NCBI GenBank assembly: GCA_903893935.1
Contig: CAITOD010000226.1
Location: 1 to 8,319, forward strand
From: an uncultured Sphingomonadales bacterium
Lineage (GTDB): Bacteria; Pseudomonadota; Alphaproteobacteria; Sphingomonadales; Sphingomonadaceae
Reading direction: 5' to 3'
DNA length: 8,319 nucleotides
Both the position numbers and the translations under genes were made by a program. This document shows, in pieces, positions 1-5,234 of the stretch (position 1 is the first letter of the stretch; the number at the start of each line of letters is the position of its first letter). The notes under the pieces are model-generated. The model made no database searches. It worked only from the letters and a program-made list of their open reading frames with translations, and was not told where the DNA came from.

Positions 1-638
1 AGCTCATAGACGATCGGCTGCCCGGTCGGAATTTCGAGCCCGGTGATATCAGCATCCGAAATCCCCGACAGATGCTTGACCAGCGCGCGCAGGGAATTGC
101 CGTGTGCGGCCACGATCACGGTTTCGCCCGCTGCCAGCGCGGGCGCGATCACCGCCTGGTAATAGGGCAGCACGCGCGCGATCGTGTCTTTCAGACTTTC
201 GGTCGCGGGCACCGCGATCCCCGCATAACGCGGATCGCCCGCCAGATCGAACGCGCTGCCGGGTTCGAGCGGCGGCGGCGGCGTGTCAAAGCTGCGGCGC
301 CAGATTTTGACCTGGTCTTCGCCGTGCTTTGCCGCGGTTTCGGCTTTGTCGAGCCCGGTCAGCCCGCCATAATGCCGCTCATTGAGCCGCCAGTCCTTGA
401 CCTCGGGCAGCCACAGCCGGCCGGCGGCTTCGAGCACCAGATGGAGCGTCTTGATCGCGCGCGTTTGCAGCGACGTGAACGCGACCGTGGGCAGCACGTT
501 TTTGTCGCGCAGCAGGCGCCCGGCGGCGGCGGCTTCGGCCACGCCTTTGTCGGTCAGATCGACATCCCACCAGCCGGTGAACCGGTTTTCCAGATTCCAC
601 TGCGACTGGCCGTGGCGGACAAGGATCAGGCGGGGCAT
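1..638 (-). CDS. gpmA: 2,3-bisphosphoglycerate-dependent phosphoglycerate mutase, 3' end cut off by window
   Basis: Interconverts 3-phosphoglycerate and 2-phosphoglycerate in glycolysis and gluconeogenesis in the cytoplasm, through a phosphohistidine. The protein starts [20 protein letters not shown], the histidine phosphatase superfamily signature, with R8 and the phosphorylated H9. [13 protein letters not shown] follows, a hallmark of cofactor-dependent mutases. E87 in NERHYGGL matches the catalytic acid, and H179 in [10 protein letters not shown] is the second active-site histidine. 212 residues are visible without a break and run off position 1; relatives are about 205-250 residues, so only a short C-terminus is missing. 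The ATG at 638-636 is preceded by AGGA (minus strand, 648-645) at 6-base spacing. The small ORF at 688-849 lies 49 bases upstream on the same strand, so the two may be co-transcribed. Family assignment is secure; the gene symbol follows from the family. Confidence 0.97.
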   Translation of the reverse strand, partial: MPRLILVRHGQSQWNLENRFTGWWDVDLTDKGVAEAAAAGRLLRDKNVLPTVAFTSLQTRAIKTLHLVLEAAGRLWLPEVKDWRLNERHYGGLTGLDKAETAAKHGEDQVKIWRRSFDTPPPPLEPGSAFDLAGDPRYAGIAVPATESLKDTIARVLPYYQAVIAPALAAGETVIVAAHGNSLRALVKHLSGISDADITGLEIPTGQPIVYE

Positions 639-644
639 CGAGGG

Positions 645-648
645 TCCT
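645..648 (-). promoter_or_regulatory. Ribosome binding site of gpmA
   Basis: The plus-strand TCCT reads AGGA on the minus strand and ends 6 bases before the gpmA ATG. It is one of the few clear Shine-Dalgarno motifs in the window and supports the chosen gpmA start, which also places the RHG motif at the usual distance from the N-terminus. Confidence 0.5.
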
Positions 649-687
649 GTACTGGCAAAAAACGAGAGCCGGGGCGTAGCGACTTGG

Positions 688-849
688 TCATGATTTGGGA
701 AGGTCGGTTTTAGGCGAGGCCGCTTCAGCGATCGCGCGTGCCTGCGTCTTGCGCCGCCGAAGATTGGCGCGCAACTGCTCGGCAAGCCGCTCGGCCTTGT
801 CGCTGGCCGGTTTGGGAGGTGACTGCCTGGGGGGTGGCTGATCGCTCAT
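688..849 (-). CDS. Small basic hypothetical protein (53 aa)
   Basis: Starts at ATG 849-847 and ends at TGA 690-688. The N-terminal ~17 residues are rich in proline, serine and glutamine ([10 protein letters not shown]). They are followed by a predicted amphipathic, strongly basic helix around residues 18-44 containing [19 protein letters not shown], then a short polar tail. There is no signal peptide, membrane segment or metal motif. An SD-like purine stretch (GAGCAGGGG) lies directly before the ATG. Short Arg/Lys/Ala-rich proteins with an LRxNLxRRKxQARA-like core are, to my recollection, seen in alphaproteobacteria, but I cannot name a family. The gene ends 49 bases before gpmA on the same strand and could share its transcript. 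Other minus-strand frames here run back through the tRNA and are discounted. Function unknown; it could still be spurious, but composition and the RBS argue for a real gene. Confidence 0.6.
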   Translation of the reverse strand: MSDQPPPRQSPPKPASDKAERLAEQLRANLRRRKTQARAIAEAASPKTDLPKS

Positions 850-891
850 GCCCCTGCTCTGACCAAAGCTTCGCGCCCGCGCAAGCCCCGC

Positions 892-920
892 TTGACAAAA
901 CCGCCCCCCACAGCCAAAGC
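892..920 (+). promoter_or_regulatory. Possible promoter for tRNA-Thr (weak -10)
   Basis: A perfect TTGACA lies at 892-897 (context CTTGACAAAA), in an otherwise extremely GC-rich gap, about 80 bases upstream of the tRNA. The best -10 at 16-18 base spacing is an AAAG-containing stretch around 914-920, a poor match to TATAAT, though alphaproteobacterial -10 boxes are loose. On the minus strand the same bases read TTGTCA (898-893), so the site might instead serve the 53-aa ORF. This is inference from motif matching only. Confidence 0.3.
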
Positions 921-975
921 GCGCCCCTGCCCCGCCCGCGCCCAAGCGCGCCCGGGCGCTCGCGGGAACTGGTGT

Positions 976-1050
<75 letters not shown>

Positions 1051-1105
1051 TTTCCCGTAACCGCCGGCTTGACCCGCGAAGTGTCGCGCGTCATGCGCTG
1101 GCACC

Positions 1106-2134
1106 ATGCATTTCTTCTCCGACAACACCGCCGCGGTCCATCCCAAAGTCTGGGCCGCGATGCAGGCCGCCGATGGGCCCGATCATGGCTATGATGGCGA
1201 TGCGCTGTCGCAGCGGCTCGATGCGGCGTTTTCCGAAGCGTTTGGCCAGCCGGCGACCGCGCTGTGGGTGGCGACCGGAACGGCGGCCAATTGTCTGGCG
1301 CTGGCCGCGATGGTGCCGCCGTGGGGCGGGGTGGTGTGCCATCGCGAGGCGCATATCGAAGTCGATGAATGCGGCGCGCCGGGGTTTTTCACGCATGGCG
1401 CCAAGCTGATCCTGGCCGAAGGCGAGGCGGCGAAGCTCACCCCCGCTACGATCACGGCAGCGCTCGCGCCGATCCGCGGCGATGTGCACCAGGTGCAGCC
1501 GCATGCCGTTTCGATCACGCAGGCGACCGAATATGGCCGGGTCTATACCCCCGGTGAAGTCACCGCGATCGGCGATCTGGCGCGCGCGCGCGATCTGTGG
1601 CTGCATATGGACGGAGCGCGGTTTGCCAATGCGGTGGCGCATCTCGGCTGCCATCCCGGCGCGATCACTGCTGCCGCCGGGGTCGATGCGCTGAGCTTCG
1701 GCATGGTCAAGAACGGCGGCATGGGCGCCGAGGCGATCGTGCTGTTTGGCGAGGCGCGCGACCCCGCGCTCACCGGGACGATCCAGCGCATGCGCAAGCG
1801 CGCCGGGCACTTGCAATCGAAAGGGCGCTATCTGGCCGCGCAGATCCTGGCTTTGCTCGAAGACGATCTGTGGCTCGCCAATGCGCGCGCGGCCAATGCG
1901 GCGGCGGCCGAACTGGCGGCAGCGGCGGGCGAGCGGCTGATCCATCCGGTCGAATCCGACGAAGTGTTTCTGGTGCTGAGCCCGGATGAAGCCGCAGCAT
2001 TGCGCAAGGCCGGGTTCGATTTCTACGACTGGGTAGCACCCGCAGGCGCACCCGGCGCGGCGCGGCTGGTGACCGCGTGGAACAGCAATCCCGCGCATGT
2101 GACAGCGCTTGCGCGCGCCATCGCAGCGCTTTGA
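1106..2134 (+). CDS. Low-specificity L-threonine aldolase (beta-eliminating lyase family)
   Basis: A PLP-dependent fold-type I enzyme expected to cleave L-threonine or L-allo-threonine to glycine and acetaldehyde in the cytoplasm. The 342-residue protein begins MHFFSDNTAA, the typical start of this family. ATGTAAN (residues 56-62) contacts the PLP phosphate. CHREAHIEVDECGAP (78-92) carries H79 and H83 beside the cofactor ring. D169 in HMDGARF binds the PLP pyridine nitrogen, and K202 in FGMVKNGG is the probable Schiff-base lysine. The KNG-type lysine motif and DECGAP resemble the Pseudomonas-type aldolases rather than E. coli LtaE. Length is normal. The ATG at 1106 has no clear Shine-Dalgarno sequence, but it gives the family N-terminus. 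It follows tRNA-Thr by 55 bases and precedes an EamA transporter by 10, suggesting one transcript. Substrate stereospecificity cannot be read from sequence; activity on phenylserine or other beta-hydroxy amino acids is possible. Confidence 0.9.
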   Translation: MHFFSDNTAAVHPKVWAAMQAADGPDHGYDGDALSQRLDAAFSEAFGQPATALWVATGTAANCLALAAMVPPWGGVVCHREAHIEVDECGAPGFFTHGAKLILAEGEAAKLTPATITAALAPIRGDVHQVQPHAVSITQATEYGRVYTPGEVTAIGDLARARDLWLHMDGARFANAVAHLGCHPGAITAAAGVDALSFGMVKNGGMGAEAIVLFGEARDPALTGTIQRMRKRAGHLQSKGRYLAAQILALLEDDLWLANARAANAAAAELAAAAGERLIHPVESDEVFLVLSPDEAAALRKAGFDFYDWVAPAGAPGAARLVTAWNSNPAHVTALARAIAAL

Positions 2135-2144
2135 CCAGGCCGGC

Positions 2145-3077
2145 ATGACGGCCGCCCATTCCGTTCGCGAGCGCGGCACCGATCCGCGCGTGATCGCCGC
2201 ATTTGTGGTGACCGCGCTGGTGTGGGGATCGACCTGGCTGGTGATAAAGGGTCAGATCGGGCCGGTGCCGCCAAGCTGGTCGATCACCTGGCGCTTTGTC
2301 GGCGCGGCGCTCGGCATGTTTGCCTTTGGTTTTGCGCGCGGCGACATTCGTCCGGGTTCCGTGGTGCCCGAGCGCGCGGTGCTGCGCCACGCCGCGCTGA
2401 TCGGGGGCAGCCTGTTCTGCGCCAATTTCCAGTTCGTCTATCGCGCCGAAAGCCACCTGACCTCGGGCCTCGTCGCAGTGGTGTTTGCGCTGCTGCTGCT
2501 GCCCAATGCCATTTTCAGCCGGTTTTTTCTTGGCACCCCGGTCACGCGCGGTTTCGTGCTCGGCTCGCTGATCGCGCTGGGCGGCATCGTGCTGCTGATG
2601 ATCAACGAATACCACGCCGCCCCCGTGGGCAGCGATGTGCCGCTGGGTGCTGCGATGACCGCGCTGGCTTTGCTGTTCGCATCGACGGGCAATGTGTTGC
2701 AAGCCGCGCAAGTGGTGCGCCGGGTGCCCGCGGCCATGCTGCTGGCCTGGGCCTTTCTGTTTGGCGCGAGCGCCGATTTCGTGATCGCCTGGGTGCTGTC
2801 GGGGCCGCCGGTGTTCGACTGGTCGCCGGGCTATGCCGGCAGCGTCGCCTATCTGGCGCTGGTCGGCTCGGTGCTGACGTTTCCGCTTTACAACTTGCTG
2901 TTGCGCGAAATGGGGCCGGGGCGCGCGGCCTATAACGGGGTTGCGGTACCGGTGGTGGCAATGCTGCTTTCAACCCTGTTCGAAGGCTATCGCTGGACCC
3001 CGTTCAATGTGGGCGGGTCGCTGCTGTCGCTGGTCGGGCTGGTCGTTGCCCTGAGAGCGCGCAGCCCCTCGCGGTAA
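2145..3077 (+). CDS. EamA/DMT-superfamily transporter (10 TM)
   Basis: An inner-membrane permease of the drug/metabolite transporter superfamily, usually exporting amino acids, metabolites or drugs; the substrate is unknown. The 310-residue protein has two EamA repeats. The first opens with WGSTWLVIKGQIGPVPPSWS (residues 27-46), a strong family signature. The second (about 167-304) contains the helix pair ending LREMGPGRAAYN (253-264). Hydrophobic segments lie near 16-34, 45-63, 82-99, 106-127, 135-153, 167-185, 196-217, 231-249, 263-279 and 287-304, the usual ten. I chose the ATG at 2145, 10 bases after the aldolase stop. A TTG at 2109 would add 12 residues overlapping that gene and is less likely. 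Proximity to a threonine aldolase makes amino acid export conceivable, but that is only a guess. The last 91 bases overlap the convergent SDR gene; this reading is real there, since it still encodes the last transmembrane helix. Confidence 0.9.
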   Translation: MTAAHSVRERGTDPRVIAAFVVTALVWGSTWLVIKGQIGPVPPSWSITWRFVGAALGMFAFGFARGDIRPGSVVPERAVLRHAALIGGSLFCANFQFVYRAESHLTSGLVAVVFALLLLPNAIFSRFFLGTPVTRGFVLGSLIALGGIVLLMINEYHAAPVGSDVPLGAAMTALALLFASTGNVLQAAQVVRRVPAAMLLAWAFLFGASADFVIAWVLSGPPVFDWSPGYAGSVAYLALVGSVLTFPLYNLLLREMGPGRAAYNGVAVPVVAMLLSTLFEGYRWTPFNVGGSLLSLVGLVVALRARSPSR

Positions 3078-3817
3078 GTGGGATAAGCCGGCCGCCAGCC
3101 GAGCACGCGGCGCGCCTTGCCATTGGCGACGCGGCGGTTTTCGGCATAGAACGCGCGCGCCATCGGCGACAGACCGGCGCTTTCGAGCGGGACCAGCGGC
3201 GGGGGTGCCACGCCCAGCAGCCGTGCCGCTTCCTCGATCACCGCATTGGCGTCGCAAGGATAGTCATCGGCCAGATTGTAAGCCCCCGGCGGCGCGGACA
3301 GCCCGGCGATCACCCCGCCGGCGATATCGGCGACATGCACGCGGCTGAACACTTGCCCGGGCGCAATCAGCCTTTGCGCCGTGCCCTGGCGCAAGCGGTC
3401 GAACGCGCTGCGCCCCGGGCCATAGATCCCCGGCAGGCGGAACACCCGCGCACCCAGCGCGACCCACGCGCGATCCGCTTCGCTGCGCGCGGTGCGGCGG
3501 CCGATCCCGGTCGGCGCGGTTTCATCAACCCAGGCCCCCTGGCAATCGCCATAGACCCCGGTCGACGAGAGATAGCCGATCCACGGCGCGCGCAACGCGC
3601 TGCCATAGTGCGCCAGCACCGGATCGGTGCCGTCGCGCGCGGGCGGCACGCTCGACAGCACATGCGTGGCGCGCATGAGCGCGGCTGCAACCCCTGCCCG
3701 ATCCTCGAACGCGAGTGTGCCGCCGCGCCCGGTGCCTTCGATCTGCCATCCGCGCGCGCGCAAGCCTTGCGCCAGCACCCCGGCGCTATAGCCCAGGCCG
3801 AACACGAACAGGCGCAT
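2987..3817 (-). CDS. YeeZ-like NAD(P)-binding SDR-family protein
   Basis: An extended/atypical short-chain dehydrogenase of the NAD-dependent epimerase/dehydratase group; the reaction is unknown. The 276-residue protein opens with the Rossmann strand MRLFVFGLGYSAG, with dinucleotide-loop glycines G7 and G9. It carries YLSSTGVYGD (82-91, Y89 at the SDR tyrosine position), RLPGIYGPGRSA (127-138) and FSRVHVADIA (157-166). The catalytic lysine of YxxxK is not evident, as in YeeZ-type relatives, so it may bind rather than reduce a substrate. The start ATG 3817-3815 is 6 bases after the M48 protease stop, so the two are probably co-transcribed. Conserved sequence appears to end near YREGLRAL (248-255). 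The remaining ~20 residues are Ser/Thr/Pro/Asp-rich and encoded antisense to the EamA gene, suggesting the ancestral stop was lost. Confident on fold; no specific substrate. Confidence 0.87.
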   Translation of the reverse strand: MRLFVFGLGYSAGVLAQGLRARGWQIEGTGRGGTLAFEDRAGVAAALMRATHVLSSVPPARDGTDPVLAHYGSALRAPWIGYLSSTGVYGDCQGAWVDETAPTGIGRRTARSEADRAWVALGARVFRLPGIYGPGRSAFDRLRQGTAQRLIAPGQVFSRVHVADIAGGVIAGLSAPPGAYNLADDYPCDANAVIEEAARLLGVAPPPLVPLESAGLSPMARAFYAENRRVANGKARRVLGWRPAYPTYREGLRALRATTSPTSDSSDPPTLNGVQR

Positions 3818-3823
3818 CGCGCG

Positions 3824-5107
3824 TCAGTGCCCGCCCGGATCGGGCAGCGGTGGCGGCACCATTTCGCGCGCACCGGGCACATGGTCCTTTTTCCACTGCA
3901 TCGCCCGATGCACGCGCGTGCGGCCCGAGGGATGATCGTAGAACAGCGCTTCTTCGAGCGGCGGGGGCGCGATCTTGCGATATGTCGACAGTTGCATCGC
4001 AGCCATCGCAAAGCCATCGGGCTCGCGCGCAGTCGCCAGACCGAACGCATCGGCCTCGCTTTCATTGTAGCGCGAAAACGAATTGCTGACGGGGAGGAAC
4101 ACCAGCGAGAGCGCCGACATCATCGCCACCAGCACCGGCAGCGCCGCAGGATCGTCGAGCCCGCGCACGCCGCGCCGGGCCGCACCAAGGGCTATCAACG
4201 CCGGGCCCCAGCGCGCCAGCAGCCAGAATTCGAGCGCCGACAAAAGCGCGGTGAACACCACATCGCGCCACACATGGCCAAGCACATAATGGCCCATTTC
4301 GTGCCCGACGACGGCAGTGGCTTCGGGAATGCTGGTGCGTTTGACCAGATTGTCGGTCAGACTGATCTGCACGGTCGGGCCGATACCCGAGACATTGGCC
4401 GAAATCCGGTCGCTCTGGCGCGAGGCATCGAACACGACGATGCGATCGGTCGGGATATGATTGGCCTCGGCCATTGCCACGATGCGGTCGCGCAAGGGCC
4501 CGGCGGGCAGTGTGCCATACGTATTGAACAATGGCAGCACGAACAGCGGCAGGATCAGGCTGAACAGCGCGACCGCGCCCGCCACCACGCCTGCCCCGAT
4601 CAGCCACCAGGTGCGCGGAAAACTGCGGATGACCGCGTTGATCACCGTCAGCAGCACCGAACCGCCGATCAGTGTCAGCACCGCGGCAATTGCCTGATCG
4701 CTCAGCCAGCTGCCAAAGCTCTGGTTCATCAGGCCGAAGCGCCGCTCGCGCCAGAAATCGACGAAGATCGACCAGGGCAGTTCGAGCAACAGCTGCGCCA
4801 GCAGAAACAGCGCGGCGACCGCCAGCATGATCACCCACGGGCGCCAGCCCTGCCGCCGCATCGCATCGCGCAGCCGCGTGAGCAGGCCCAGTCGCAGGAT
4901 CAGCCAGCACACCAGCACGGTGATCACGGTGGACACCGCGTTGAGCCACACGCTGCCATCGAAATAGGCGTCGGATCGCGCGCGCGCGCCAGGGCTGAGT
5001 GTGGCGAGATAAAGCGCGGTGGCGTGATCGACATCGAACGCAGCCGCATGCGCCGAGAGCGGGATCAACCCGGCCAATCCGCCCGCCAGCGCCCATCTTC
5101 GTGCCAT
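3824..5107 (-). CDS. M48-family membrane zinc metalloprotease (Ste24/CAAX protease-like)
   Basis: A gluzincin endopeptidase in the cytoplasmic membrane. Bacterial members are thought to take part in membrane or envelope protein quality control; prenyl processing is not expected here. Numbering from ATG 5107 (427 residues): HEMGH at 269-273 gives zinc ligands H269 and H273 with catalytic E270. SRYNESEADAF (345-355) gives the third ligand E349 and conserved D353. DHPSGRTRVH (391-400) is the usual C-terminal motif. The N-terminus (MARRWALAGGLAGLIPLSAHA) looks like a signal peptide or first membrane anchor. Further hydrophobic segments lie near 53-75, 91-111, 138-160, 167-193, 283-307 and 323-342, like Ste24. 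A GTG at 5113 would add two residues, but GGGGG at 5117-5113 is placed to act as RBS for the ATG. Upstream partner of the SDR gene (6-base gap); divergent from pepN. Confidence 0.92.
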   Translation of the reverse strand: MARRWALAGGLAGLIPLSAHAAAFDVDHATALYLATLSPGARARSDAYFDGSVWLNAVSTVITVLVCWLILRLGLLTRLRDAMRRQGWRPWVIMLAVAALFLLAQLLLELPWSIFVDFWRERRFGLMNQSFGSWLSDQAIAAVLTLIGGSVLLTVINAVIRSFPRTWWLIGAGVVAGAVALFSLILPLFVLPLFNTYGTLPAGPLRDRIVAMAEANHIPTDRIVVFDASRQSDRISANVSGIGPTVQISLTDNLVKRTSIPEATAVVGHEMGHYVLGHVWRDVVFTALLSALEFWLLARWGPALIALGAARRGVRGLDDPAALPVLVAMMSALSLVFLPVSNSFSRYNESEADAFGLATAREPDGFAMAAMQLSTYRKIAPPPLEEALFYDHPSGRTRVHRAMQWKKDHVPGAREMVPPPLPDPGGH

Positions 5108-5112
5108 TGCCA

Positions 5113-5117
5113 CCCCC
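5113..5117 (-). promoter_or_regulatory. Likely ribosome binding site deciding the M48 protease start
   Basis: The minus strand reads GGGGG here, five bases before ATG 5107-5105. Choosing the GTG at 5113-5111 as start would consume this purine run and leave no SD, so the ATG is favoured. The difference is only two residues (Met-Ala). Confidence 0.4.
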
Positions 5118-5199
5118 GAACCCGTCGTATTTGCGCCATGCGTGCGGGCGAGGCGGTGGGCAAGTCAAGACGAAAGGACAAAGCACACCTTCTTTGTCA

Positions 5200-5228
5200 T
5201 TGGCCGGCGCGCGATCAGCCCTTACACT
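5200..5228 (+). promoter_or_regulatory. Candidate pepN promoter, close enough to the ATG to give a leaderless mRNA
   Basis: TTGGCC (5200-5205, 4 of 6 to TTGACA) and TACACT (5223-5228, 4 of 6 to TATAAT) are separated by exactly 17 bases in the 127-base gap between the divergent M48 and pepN genes. A start site about 7 bases after the -10 would fall on or next to the pepN ATG at 5235. No Shine-Dalgarno sequence precedes that ATG, which fits a leaderless transcript. No convincing promoter pair was found for the M48 direction, although a TTGACT is present on the minus strand. Motif inference only. Confidence 0.4.
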
Positions 5229-5234
5229 GTCGGC

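Noticed and set aside
657..662. T run on the minus strand between the 53-aa ORF and gpmA as a terminator
   Set aside because: No inverted repeat precedes the six T's, so it does not look like an intrinsic terminator.
945..960. Inverted repeat AGCGC/GCGCT around CCCGGG upstream of the tRNA
   Set aside because: Short GC-only palindrome with no T run and no second copy in the window; likely chance.
1075..1088. Hairpin CGCGA-AGTG-TCGCG after the tRNA as a terminator
   Set aside because: The stem is only five base pairs and no T tract follows. Such short inverted repeats are expected by chance at this GC content.
2109..2144. TTG start adding 12 residues to the EamA transporter
   Set aside because: It would overlap the aldolase gene. 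The ATG at 2145 lies 10 bases after the aldolase stop and leaves a normal N-terminus before the first helix.
1091..2179. 362-codon minus-strand frame opposite the threonine aldolase
   Set aside because: The plus-strand frame carries all aldolase motifs; the minus-strand product has no recognisable domain.
5142..5234. Upstream extension of pepN to an ATG at 5142
   Set aside because: The 31 extra residues lack family similarity, while ATG 5235 gives catalytic residue positions offset by only four from E. coli PepN. A likely promoter also lies inside the extension.
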